Assembly: GCF_018278905.1 (NCBI RefSeq)
Contig: NZ_CP046600.1
Coordinates: 62,001 to 126,000 of the forward strand
Direction of reading: 5' to 3'
Source of the DNA: Mycobacterium spongiae
GTDB taxonomy: Bacteria > Actinomycetota > Actinomycetes > Mycobacteriales > Mycobacteriaceae
DNA: 64,000 nt
Each line of letters starts with the position of its first letter. Positions within the stretch are counted from its first letter, which is position 1. The notes below the pieces were generated by a model, which was not told the DNA's origin, ran no database searches, and saw only the letters and a list, made by a program, of their open reading frames with translations. Position numbers and translations under genes: made by a program. Positions 34,071-42,997 of this stretch are shown piece after piece.

Positions 34071-35852
34071 TTAAGCGGCCGAGGGGTTCTGGCGAATGTG
34101 CTCGGCAATGTGGCGCACGGTGGGCAACTGCAGCAGCGCCATCAGGCTGACCTCGGCTGCGCATTCCTGTTGGACCATCGCCTGCACCCGGGCAAGCAGG
34201 AGGGAATCGCCGCCGATGTCGAAGAAGTGGTCATCGACGTCGACGCGGTCGATTTCAAGCAGCGTGGCCCAGATCCCCGCAATCGTGCGCTCGAGGCTCG
34301 CTCCGACGGGTGCTGCCGCACTGCGGGTTTCGGAGGGTGGGGTGGGGAACGCCTCCCGGTCGAGTTTGCCGTGGGGCGTCAGTGGGAAGGCGTCGACCGC
34401 CATGATGCGGGCCGGAACCAGTTGACTCGGAACCCGCTCGGCCATCCAGGTTTTGACCTCCTGCGGTTGGATCTGGGCGCCGGGGCGGATAACGATGTAG
34501 CCGATCAGCCGGTGGTCGTCGTTGTGGCCTTCGGAGATGACGACCGCGGCCTGTTCGACGTCAGGATGCTCAGCAAGAGCGGCCTCGATCTCACCGACCT
34601 CCACACGCATTCCCCGGATCTTGACCTGGTTATCGCCACGACCGATGAAGCCCAGCCGCCCGTCGGCCAGCCAGCGCACGATGTCGCCGCTGCGATAGAC
34701 CACCCCGTCGTGCCCAAAGGGATCGTTGATGAATCGCTGTGCGGTGAGGTCGGGTTGGCCCAGATATCCGTGACCGACACCGTCCCCGCCGATAAGGAGC
34801 TCACCGGGTTCACCGGGCGGGCACAGCCGGAGTTGGTCATCGACGACATAGAGCCGGGCCCCGGCGACCGGGTAGCCGATCGGGGGGTGGCGATCATCGG
34901 AGCTAACCTCGCCGAACGTGGCGATGACCCCGGTCTCGGTCGGGCCGTAGGCGTTGACGATGCGCCGGGTCGGGCTGGCCCATTTGCCGACGACGTCGGC
35001 GCTGAGCCGGTCACCACCGGAGACCAGGTAGCGCAACGCCGGCAGGGGCCCGACGGGCAGCACCGCTAGCTCAGGCGGGGTGGAGTGGAACCACGTGATG
35101 TGGTGCTCGGTAAGGAAGTTCAGCTTCTCGATACCGGGGAGACGCACCTGCGGGCCGGCAATGACCAGGCGCGCACCGGCACACAGGGTCGGAAACGTCT
35201 CGAGCAAGCTGACGTCGAAACTTGGCCGCGCACATTGGGCTACCCGGTCATCGGGACCCAGCGTGAACATGTCGTCGTGGGCATCCACCACGTACGTCAG
35301 GTTCCCGTGGGTGAGCATTGCGGCTTTGGGTTTGCCGGTCGAGCCCGAGGTGTACAGCACATAGGCCAGCTTGGACCCGTCGAAGCGGGGCAGCGGCCGC
35401 GTCGGCGACGCGATGTCGTGGTAGGCCACGTTGATGACGTCCCCGGCAAACGACGTCAGGGCCGAGTGGGGCTCGCCCAGGGTGCATACTGCCGTCGGCG
35501 CGGCATCGGCGATGAGGTCTTCGAGTCGCTGACGGGGATGGCTGGAGTCGAGCGGCAGAAACGCTGCCCCTGCCTTCAGGATCCCGAGCATGGTGACCAT
35601 CCACGCCACCGACGGCGCCACCAGGACGCCGACGATCTGGCCCTCGATCACCCCGGCGTGTTCGAGCGACTCAGCGACCTGGTCCGACCACAGGTCCAGC
35701 GTTTGGTAATCGACGCTGCTCGCTGAGTCTGTTACTGCGATTCGCTGCGGTGCCCGCCGGGCCTGGCTGCGAATCCTTTCCAGCACGCCATCGTCGCTGC
35801 CATGGCGATAACGAGTGATGAAATCGGCGTCTAGTGGGTGCGTTGTAGACAT
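34071..35852 (-). CDS. NRPS module A-PCP
   Basis: The 593-residue product has an adenylation domain (about 25-510) with LYTSGSTGKPKAAM, NAYGPTE, YRSGDIV, the GRGDNQVKIRGMRVE core and the A10 lysine motif HGKLDREAF. The PCP (about 525-590) has FDIGGDSLLLARV. Reading the specificity pocket by eye gives D-V-L-H-V-G-A-V-I (final K), with no firm match remembered. It lacks a condensation domain, which is supplied by the C-terminus of the previous protein. Its ATG overlaps that gene's stop by one base (TAATG). Its adenylation domain is very similar to that of the neighbouring protein, indicating a duplication. Confidence 0.93.
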   Translation of the reverse strand: MSTTHPLDADFITRYRHGSDDGVLERIRSQARRAPQRIAVTDSASSVDYQTLDLWSDQVAESLEHAGVIEGQIVGVLVAPSVAWMVTMLGILKAGAAFLPLDSSHPRQRLEDLIADAAPTAVCTLGEPHSALTSFAGDVINVAYHDIASPTRPLPRFDGSKLAYVLYTSGSTGKPKAAMLTHGNLTYVVDAHDDMFTLGPDDRVAQCARPSFDVSLLETFPTLCAGARLVIAGPQVRLPGIEKLNFLTEHHITWFHSTPPELAVLPVGPLPALRYLVSGGDRLSADVVGKWASPTRRIVNAYGPTETGVIATFGEVSSDDRHPPIGYPVAGARLYVVDDQLRLCPPGEPGELLIGGDGVGHGYLGQPDLTAQRFINDPFGHDGVVYRSGDIVRWLADGRLGFIGRGDNQVKIRGMRVEVGEIEAALAEHPDVEQAAVVISEGHNDDHRLIGYIVIRPGAQIQPQEVKTWMAERVPSQLVPARIMAVDAFPLTPHGKLDREAFPTPPSETRSAAAPVGASLERTIAGIWATLLEIDRVDVDDHFFDIGGDSLLLARVQAMVQQECAAEVSLMALLQLPTVRHIAEHIRQNPSAA

Positions 35853-38800
35853 TACTTGGTTCCTATCTCAGTGAGGTTGGAATCGGGTGCCGCGATGGCG
35901 TTCGACAAGAAGTCGAGATAGCCATCCAGAATCGATTCGGCGGTCGTGTGATCGAACAGATCGGTCGCGTACGCGAGACAACATCTCGTGCCGTCTTCGG
36001 TTTCTTCGACTTGCATCCCCAGATCAAAGTTGGTTGTCCCGTTGTGGAATGGCGTCATCCGCACGGTCCAGCCGGGCGCGGGCTGCCGAGTCGGGACGTT
36101 CGCCGAGAACGAGATCTGGAACAGCGGGTTGACGCCTGGTCGCCGCTTGACCTTGAGCTTCTTGACGAGCAGCGCAAAGGGTGTGCCGGCGTGTGAATGC
36201 GCATCGAGGTAGTTCCGCCGGGTAGCAGCGACCAGTTCGCGGAAGCTGGTTTCGGCCGGGACGTCTTGACGGAGTGGAACGGCATTGACCAGGCAACCTA
36301 CAAGTGAGTTCGTGCCTGGCGCCGTTCTGTTCGCCGAGATCGTCCCGATGGTGATGTCGTCTCTGCCTACGCTGCGCCGCACGAACCCGACGAAACCTGC
36401 GAGCATGACGGCGAATGATGTCGCTCCGGACTGCGCGCCAAGCTCACGTACCCCGGTGAGCAGCTCTGGGGATACCTCGCGAGCCAGGCGCGCCCCCGCA
36501 TTCGTCCGGATTGCCGGGTGTGGTCGGTCCGAGGGCAACTCGGCCGGGATGGCGCCGTCGAGTTTGGTTTTCCACCATTGAATGTCTGGCTGGTGGTCCT
36601 TGGTGAAGCGTTGCCAGTGGGCGAAATCGGCCACGGTGTGGGACACCGGGGGGAGTTCGACGGGTCGTCCCGCGCGCGCTGCCTGGTAGGCCTGCGCCAA
36701 TTCGGCGACAACGAGTCGACAGGACCAGTCGTCCAACAAGATGTGATGGAATCGGACAAGGACGTGATGTTCGTTGTTGCCCGTGTCGAAGACATCGATG
36801 CGGACCAGCGGACCATTGGCCAGATCGAACGGCTCGCGGGCTTTCGCCGCCGCGATACGGGCCCAGTCGCTACCGCGGCAGTCGTGGACAATCACGGGCA
36901 CCGTGGCGTTCTCGTGCACCATACGCCGCGATTCGCCGAGCACTGTCGGATAGCTGGTGCGAAAGGCCTCGTGGCGTTGGACAAGCGCGTCGACCGCCTG
37001 TTGAAACGCCTGGGTGTCCAGCGACGCGTGAATCGTGATCTCGAAGCACTCCGCGTGAATTGCCGAGTCTGGAACAAGTCGGGCGAGAAACGTGAATTGT
37101 TCCTCCATCGTCGACAAACTCGACGCATGACTCTCGGGGCACTGGCCGATTGTCGAATCCCCTTGCTGCTCTCGGTGATCGACTAGTTCGGCGAGCTCGG
37201 CAAGTGATCCCACTTCAAGGAGCTCGCTGAATGTGATAGTCACTGACCGCGCGGCGCTGAGTGCGGCGAGAATACTGGCAGCGCCGATCGATGTCCCGCC
37301 CAATGCGAGAAAGTTGTCATCCCGGCCGGGGTCGACGCCGTCTGGTAGTGCGGCGGCCCACGCCCGTGCGATCAACTCCTCGGTGGGGCCGATTGGCGCG
37401 ACTTTCGACTCGGCGATCTCCGGCGGTGGGCTGGGGAAGGCTTTTCGGTCGAGTTTGCCGCTATGGGTCAGTGGGAAGGCGTCGACCGCCATGACGCGGG
37501 TGGGAACCAGCTGAGTCGGAACACGATCGGCCATCCAGGTCTTGACCTCGTGCGCTTCGATACGCGCACCGGGACCAACCACGATGTAGCCGATCAGATG
37601 GTGCTCGCCGTTGCGACCGTCGTGAACGACGACCGCGGCCTGTTCGACGTCGGGATGCTCGGCAAGAGCGGCCTCGATCTCGCCGATCTCCACGCGCATG
37701 CCGCGGATCTTGACCTGGTTGTCGCCGCGGCCAATGAAGCCCAGCCGCCCGTCGGCCAGCCAGCGCACGATGTCGCCGCTGCGATAGACCAGCCCGCCGT
37801 CCCCAAAGGGGTCGTCGATGAAGCGCTGGGTGGTCAGGTCGGGTTGGCCCAGATATCCACGACCGACGCCGTCCCCGCCGATAAGGAGCTCACCGGGTTC
37901 ACCGGGCGGGCACAGCCGGAGTTGTTCGTCGACGACGTAAAGCCGGGCACCGTTGACCGGGTAGCCGATGGGCGGCTGGCGATCATCGGGTGCGACTTCC
38001 CCGAACGTGGCGATGACCCCGGTCTCGGTGGGACCGTAGGCGTTGACGATGCGCCGGGTCGGGCTGGCCCATTTGCCGACGACGTCGGCGCTGAGGCGGT
38101 CACCACCGGAGACCAGGTAGCGCAACGCCGGCAGCGGCCCGACGGGCAGCACGGCCAACTCGGGCGGCGTGGCGAATAGCCAAGTGATGTGTTGGTCGAT
38201 AAGGAAGTTCAGCTTCTCGATACCGGGGAAACGCACCCGTGGCCCTGCAATGACCAGGCGCGCACCAGCGCACAACGTCGGAAACGTCTCAAGCAAGCTG
38301 GCATCGAAACTTGGTCGCGCACATTGGGCTACCCGATCATCGGGACCCAGGGCGAACACATCGTCGTAAGCATCCACCACGTAGTTCAGGTTTTGATGCG
38401 TGAGCATTGCGGCTTTGGGTTTGCCGGTCGAGCCCGAGGTGTACAAGACATAGGCCAGCTTGGACCCGTCGAAGCGGGGCAGCGGCCGCGTCGGCGAAGC
38501 GATGTCGCGGTAGGCCACGTCGATGACGTCCCCGGTAAACGACGTTAGGGCCGGGTGGGGCTCGCCGAGGGTGCACACCGCCGTCAGAGCGGCGTCGGCG
38601 ATGAGGTCTTCGAGTCGCTGACGGGGATGGCCGGTGTCCAGCGGCAAAAATGCCGCTCCGGCCTTCAGGATCCCGAGCATGGTGACCACCCACGCCACCG
38701 ACGGCGTCACCAGGACACCGACGATCTGGCCCTCGATGACCCCAGCGCGCTCAAGCGACTCAGCGACCTGGTCCGACCATAGGTCCAGCGTTTGGTAATC

Positions 38801-38983
38801 GACGTTGCTGGCCGAGTCTGTTACCGCAATTCGCTGTGGTGCGCGCCTGGCCTGCCTCCGAATCCTTTCCAGCACATCGTGCCCCAACGCCAGCCGATCG
38901 GGACGGTCGCACTCTGTAGTTGTTCCAAAGCCGCTATTAGTAGCCACATTTTCGACGAAAGCGGTCGACTTGTTCGTGCTCAC
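35852..38983 (-). CDS. NRPS module A-PCP-C (loading protein)
   Basis: The 1043-residue product has an A domain (about 45-530) with YTSGSTGKPKAAM, NAYGPTE, YRSGDIV and HSGKLDRKAF. The PCP (about 545-600) has LALGGTSIGAA. The C-terminal condensation domain (about 630-1030) has the active-site motif HHILLDDW. Specificity residues read by eye are D-A-L-F-V-G-A-V-I, suggesting a large hydrophobic or aromatic amino acid (weak inference). With no N-terminal C domain it is a natural starter: it loads residue 1, and its C domain joins it to residue 2 on the next protein. GTG is the start. The MFS gene lies 201 bp upstream in the same direction. Confidence 0.93.
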   Translation of the reverse strand: MSTNKSTAFVENVATNSGFGTTTECDRPDRLALGHDVLERIRRQARRAPQRIAVTDSASNVDYQTLDLWSDQVAESLERAGVIEGQIVGVLVTPSVAWVVTMLGILKAGAAFLPLDTGHPRQRLEDLIADAALTAVCTLGEPHPALTSFTGDVIDVAYRDIASPTRPLPRFDGSKLAYVLYTSGSTGKPKAAMLTHQNLNYVVDAYDDVFALGPDDRVAQCARPSFDASLLETFPTLCAGARLVIAGPRVRFPGIEKLNFLIDQHITWLFATPPELAVLPVGPLPALRYLVSGGDRLSADVVGKWASPTRRIVNAYGPTETGVIATFGEVAPDDRQPPIGYPVNGARLYVVDEQLRLCPPGEPGELLIGGDGVGRGYLGQPDLTTQRFIDDPFGDGGLVYRSGDIVRWLADGRLGFIGRGDNQVKIRGMRVEIGEIEAALAEHPDVEQAAVVVHDGRNGEHHLIGYIVVGPGARIEAHEVKTWMADRVPTQLVPTRVMAVDAFPLTHSGKLDRKAFPSPPPEIAESKVAPIGPTEELIARAWAAALPDGVDPGRDDNFLALGGTSIGAASILAALSAARSVTITFSELLEVGSLAELAELVDHREQQGDSTIGQCPESHASSLSTMEEQFTFLARLVPDSAIHAECFEITIHASLDTQAFQQAVDALVQRHEAFRTSYPTVLGESRRMVHENATVPVIVHDCRGSDWARIAAAKAREPFDLANGPLVRIDVFDTGNNEHHVLVRFHHILLDDWSCRLVVAELAQAYQAARAGRPVELPPVSHTVADFAHWQRFTKDHQPDIQWWKTKLDGAIPAELPSDRPHPAIRTNAGARLAREVSPELLTGVRELGAQSGATSFAVMLAGFVGFVRRSVGRDDITIGTISANRTAPGTNSLVGCLVNAVPLRQDVPAETSFRELVAATRRNYLDAHSHAGTPFALLVKKLKVKRRPGVNPLFQISFSANVPTRQPAPGWTVRMTPFHNGTTNFDLGMQVEETEDGTRCCLAYATDLFDHTTAESILDGYLDFLSNAIAAPDSNLTEIGTK

Positions 38984-39184
38984 TTCTGATCACATCCTTT
39001 TTGCCGCACGCATCAACTTCACGTGTAGAGATATCTGGGTTTGGCTTTGCGCCGATCGACTCAGAGCTGGGAACGAGCCAGTAATGCCCTGCCGCGAATT
39101 CCAGCTCACTGCAAGGCGCTTGAGTTGCAAGCGCATGTTCTTCTGCTGGCCTTTGATGCGAGACCAGCGCTGGGGATGCGGCCC

Positions 39185-40474
39185 CTAGGGTGGTTGCATA
39201 TCAACGCCGATTGGCGTGGGTACCGCACCGCCTGACGGCTGAGCCAGGCTATGGGCCAAAGGCAAGCACAGCCCGGAGCCGATGACAACGATTATCGCCG
39301 TAGTTGCAGCAATCGCCGGCCGTCCGCCATACATCAGACCCGCAGAGCCCAAGAGTGGGGCGATAACCGCGGCGAGCGCTCGCGCAGCCGACCATATTCC
39401 GTGGTAGCGCCCAGCCTGGCCGGCCGGAGCGATCCGGTGCACGACACCGGCACTAACACCGAACCAGGCAATCTCCGCAGGCGCGCACGCGATTGCGGCC
39501 ACACCGAAGCCAACACGGGATTCGGTGAACACCACGGCCGCCATGCAGATGCCGACCCAGACCGCGGCTGCCGCCAAAATGTCAACGCGCGGAACGACTT
39601 CGATTCTTCTGCTCACCCACGGCCCGATCAACGGGGTGAGTGCGACCACGGTCACAGCATTGCCCAGCAGCGCCCAACCATACGTACCGACTCCCAGGCT
39701 CGACTCGGAAATCAGCATGGGCATGGTTGTGAACAAACCCATGAATGCGATAAGGGTCGCCAGGCTCGAGAAGAACAGCAGGACAAGCCGTTTGTCAGAA
39801 AAGCCGTATCGATAGCCGGCCTGCCCGACTGACGCAATGCCGCGCCCCGCAGCCGGAATGAATAGCGCCACCACGGCCAACCCAGCGCACGCAATAGCGT
39901 TGATCCAGTAAAGAATCGGAGCGCCAAACCAGCCGGCAAGCACGCCACCAACTCCGCCGGCGATTGCCATGGCCGCGTTGGTCAGGCCGTAGCGCCAGGT
40001 ATCGATCTTCACCCGCCGCAGCGGTTCGGCGACCAACTCGGCAATGGCGGCACCCAACACCGGACGCGGCGCGTCGTGAACCAAACCGACGACCAGCGCC
40101 CCGATCACCAACGCCAACAGGCTGCGGGCCTGCGCTAGCATCGCCAGCGCGCCGGCAGCCAGCAGCATCGTGCTCACCAGCGCCATGCGCGCCCCGAAAC
40201 GGTCGACCAGCGACCCACAAACCAACAGTCCGATCGCCCAGCCCAATCCAAAAGTCGCCGAAACGATCCCGAAGGCCGCAGCCTTATAGCCCAACCCCGC
40301 GACAAGGAAAACGAGGAAAGGATAGGCAAACCCCGCCAACCGCAGCACCAGACTGCCACCCAGCAACAGCCAAAGCACCGCGGGATACCCCGCGAGCATC
40401 GACGTATTCAAACCACCGACAGCTTGAGCCGGTCCGAAGGAGCGATCAGTCGGAGCTTCGAAATCGGAAATCAT
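39185..40474 (-). CDS. MFS transporter linked to the NRPS-PKS line
   Basis: The roughly 429-residue product has about 12 transmembrane helices. Helix 2-3 carries a motif A-like LLVCGSLVDRFGARMA, followed by LVHDAPRPVLGA. It probably exports the NRPS-PKS product, being directly upstream and co-oriented. The frame stays open to 40714, but residues there resemble a condensation-domain fragment, so ATG 40474 (or 40399) is the likelier start. Neither has a clear ribosome binding site. Confidence 0.8.
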   Translation of the reverse strand: MISDFEAPTDRSFGPAQAVGGLNTSMLAGYPAVLWLLLGGSLVLRLAGFAYPFLVFLVAGLGYKAAAFGIVSATFGLGWAIGLLVCGSLVDRFGARMALVSTMLLAAGALAMLAQARSLLALVIGALVVGLVHDAPRPVLGAAIAELVAEPLRRVKIDTWRYGLTNAAMAIAGGVGGVLAGWFGAPILYWINAIACAGLAVVALFIPAAGRGIASVGQAGYRYGFSDKRLVLLFFSSLATLIAFMGLFTTMPMLISESSLGVGTYGWALLGNAVTVVALTPLIGPWVSRRIEVVPRVDILAAAAVWVGICMAAVVFTESRVGFGVAAIACAPAEIAWFGVSAGVVHRIAPAGQAGRYHGIWSAARALAAVIAPLLGSAGLMYGGRPAIAATTAIIVVIGSGLCLPLAHSLAQPSGGAVPTPIGVDMQPP

Positions 40475-40570
40475 CACCGTTGCGTGCTCGGCGTTGACGA
40501 TCCGCCGTGATTCGGCGAGCACCGTCCGGTTGCTGGTGTTGCCGGTACTGCCGCGGTCGATAAGTACGTC
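40460..40570 (-). pseudogene. Remnant of an NRPS condensation domain
   Basis: The segment reads TVLAESRRIVNAEHATV in the frame leading into the MFS gene. The C domain of the NRPS at 36.9 kb reads TVLGESRRMVHENATV in the corresponding place, and the DNA is also clearly alike (ATTCGGCGAGCACCGTC against ATTCGCCGAGCACTGTC). Only about 37 codons remain. Confidence 0.65.
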
Positions 40571-41244
40571 GGCATGTGCCGGCGGTTTGGCGCGCTCGAC
40601 ACTCTCGCTTCCGTCCGATGTCCGCGAACGGAAGTCAACCTTCAGTGGCATCTTGGCCGCGCACACGCGAGCCTCCCAGAGAGAGATGGGATACGTTTTA
40701 GTATGGAACTGCATTCAGGATATGGCCTGTGCGCGTCGATTGGCTGTATCGCGCTTGTGCGCTACCTGTGACCTCGCTGTGCACGTATCGACAGATGGAC
40801 GTAGTTGACCGATCGGCTGCACGCGATCAAGCCGAGGGCGCAGTGCATCGCATTGGGATGCGCCACCGGCCGTCGTGGCGCTCGGCCAAACCGGCAACCT
40901 TGGGGACAGCGAACGGCAAATATCAAGGGCAACAATCCTATTCAGGGTAGCAGCGCCAGAAGGAGTGCGGATGGGACGTCAAAAGTGATGGCACCGCAGT
41001 TCAACCGTCCGGAACGTGCCACGGAAAACAGGAACCAATAGGTCGTTGGCCATTGAGGTTCTCAAGTTCGGTACGCGGGCGGAGGTGCGCCGGATCACTG
41101 GGGCCTCGCGACGACCGATCTGATCAGTGAGGCGACGTGGCGACCATTCAGGTGGTACCGCCCGATTGCGCTCGCGGTGTCCAGGACGGCACCGACCCTG
41201 TCGTCATCCTCGGTGACAACGGCACCAGGCAAGACACGCTACGT
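40571..41244. other. Intergenic, no gene seen
   Basis: Frames here are short and unlike known proteins. A GAGGTTCTCAAG word at 41052 is distantly like the GGTTCTCAC repeat found elsewhere in the window. No promoter or RNA gene was recognised. Confidence 0.4.
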
Positions 41245-41778
41245 TCAGACATCGGCCCTGAAGTCACACGCGAGCAGTTCCATCAACAGTCCGTCGCGAT
41301 ACCCATCGTCTGGCGTGCGTTCGTACTGGCGCATCACACCGACGCGTCGGAATCCACACTGCTCGTAACACCGAATCGCTGCAACATTGTCTATCGCCGG
41401 ATCGATCGTCACCCGGTGATGGCCGACGTCAGTGAACAACCACCGCAACAACGTGCGCAGCGCATCGCTGCCATAGCCCCGGCGGTGATAGTCGGGATGG
41501 ACAAACATGTCGATGCCCGCGAACCGAACGACGGGGTCGCAAACCTGATGCCACTGAATCATGCCCACCAGGTCGCCGCCGGCGACAATCGCCAACAGCT
41601 GATGATCGAGCTTGGCCAGGTCACCTTCGGGATCGGGCCAGCCACCCTCCCACCATCGAGCCACCTCAGCGGTGTTCAACGCGCGCCGAAAAGCTGGGGC
41701 GTCGGCAATCGTCGCCCGTCGCAACACCACACGCTGGCCATACAACTCCACGTTGCCCACCGCCTCAGGCTGCCCCAT
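41245..41778 (-). CDS. GNAT-family N-acetyltransferase
   Basis: The 177-residue GNAT acetyltransferase transfers acetyl from acetyl-CoA to an amine. The start region VVLRRATIADAPAFRRAL is typical. The acetyl-CoA loop motif is HPDYHRRGYGSDALRTLL, and the late strand is AIRCYEQCGFRRVGV. The WWEG and IDMFV elements recall the AAC(6')-like subgroup, so aminoglycoside or self-protection roles are possible but unproven. ATG 41778 is chosen since conservation starts there; the frame remains open to 41967. Confidence 0.85.
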   Translation of the reverse strand: MGQPEAVGNVELYGQRVVLRRATIADAPAFRRALNTAEVARWWEGGWPDPEGDLAKLDHQLLAIVAGGDLVGMIQWHQVCDPVVRFAGIDMFVHPDYHRRGYGSDALRTLLRWLFTDVGHHRVTIDPAIDNVAAIRCYEQCGFRRVGVMRQYERTPDDGYRDGLLMELLACDFRADV

Positions 41779-42046
41779 CAATTCGACCGAATAGTAGGCA
41801 TGACCTAGATAGACCCGGCAGCCACCCAGCCTGCTCAGGGTCGGTTCAACTACCAGTCGCTCCTGGGGCCGAAACCTCCGTTCTGGGGCGTGCGGCCCGT
41901 AGCCACGGCACGGTTGGCCACGCCCGGGCAATCCTGAGGTGCCTGCAAGTACTGTCAGTGCCCGCATTATTCGATGCCGAAGCCGCCGCGATGATCATCG
42001 ACGGCCCGATCATCGCGATGGGGCCGGCCGCCGGCGTGAGCTAGGC

Positions 42047-42481
42047 CTATTCCGACGGTGAACTCGAGTAATCCCAAGACACGGTTCTCAGGGGCGTCAT
42101 GCGGATATACGCGACGCCCGGTCTGGGTGCGGTGGGCCATTCGGCCTCCGGCACGCCCCGTGCCCGGGCGCCTTCCCGTGACAGCTGAAGTGCTTCGCGT
42201 GGGTCCCGAACGATGCGGGCGTGACCTTGGAACATCACTCCGCGGATATCTGCCATGGTGGTGCCGTCCTCGAGCAAGACACTCACGTTCGGGTTGCTCT
42301 CGATGTTGGCAACTTTGCGCGTCGCATCCCGCACGCCCATGATGATGTCGCGGCCAAGGCGAAAATATCCAAGGGGTACGGTGTGCGGGAACCCATCGGT
42401 GTCGATGGTGCTAAGCATCGCCCAGCCGGGGCGGCTATCGAGATACGCCTGAATTTGCTCGTCGCTCAGTGCTCGCGGCAT
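42047..42481 (-). CDS. PPOX-class (split-barrel flavin/F420-binding) family protein
   Basis: The 144-residue product has the pyridoxamine-phosphate-oxidase-like split barrel: AMLSTIDTDGFPHTVPLGY, then VRDATRKVANIESNPNVSVL and the GVMFQGHARIV strand. Many mycobacterial members bind F420 or flavin and reduce small molecules; the cofactor cannot be decided here. ATG 42481 is used. No operon partner is evident. Confidence 0.82.
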   Translation of the reverse strand: MPRALSDEQIQAYLDSRPGWAMLSTIDTDGFPHTVPLGYFRLGRDIIMGVRDATRKVANIESNPNVSVLLEDGTTMADIRGVMFQGHARIVRDPREALQLSREGARARGVPEAEWPTAPRPGVAYIRMTPLRTVSWDYSSSPSE

Positions 42482-42997
42482 CAAAACAGGGTAGCAAGAC
42501 CGAAATCCGTTCCGGGCGTGGCGGTTCGTCGAGGTCCAAAGTGACTAGGTCAGCGAGTGCTTTGTCATCGGATCATCCGGCGGCGGGGCCGGAATCACTG
42601 TGAGACAACGGAAAACGCACAGATATAGACAGCCGGGATGACTCTCTCGATGGGAACTTACAAGCTTTGTAGGTTCTCACGCGCCGCTTCCCGACCCACG
42701 CGCGGGATCGCCACCGAAGTGATCTCATCGAGCCGCAACAACCGGCAGGGACGCAGCCCATCCAGGGAATGGGTCTTCATTCGCTCGCCGGACGGCCCCT
42801 GAACTTTCGACGGTGCGACGACCCCACATCGAACCCCAGCACGGGTCGGCGCCGATACAGACCGAAACCCGTCGGACCGGCTTCATCCGCCACCGCCACC
42901 GGGCCGGCCCCGCTCCCCACCGGGTAACCCACGAACATGGGTACGCGAGGCCCCGGCCCGCACCTCCGACAAGACGCCGACGGTCACCCCATAGTGT
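42482..42997. other. Intergenic before the PE_PGRS array
   Basis: No secure gene in about 515 bp. A 40-codon minus-strand frame (42658-42780, ending REAARENLQSL) looks protein-like and could be the tail of a lost gene. Repeat motifs lie at 42600-42680. Confidence 0.4.
42600..42680. repeat. GTGAGAC and inverted GTGAGAACCTAC copy
   Basis: GTGAGAC at 42600-42606 and GTAGGTTCTCAC at 42669-42680 face each other. Both words also occur in the 12.27-12.36 kb cluster, so this may be a second, isolated end of the same element family. Confidence 0.4.
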
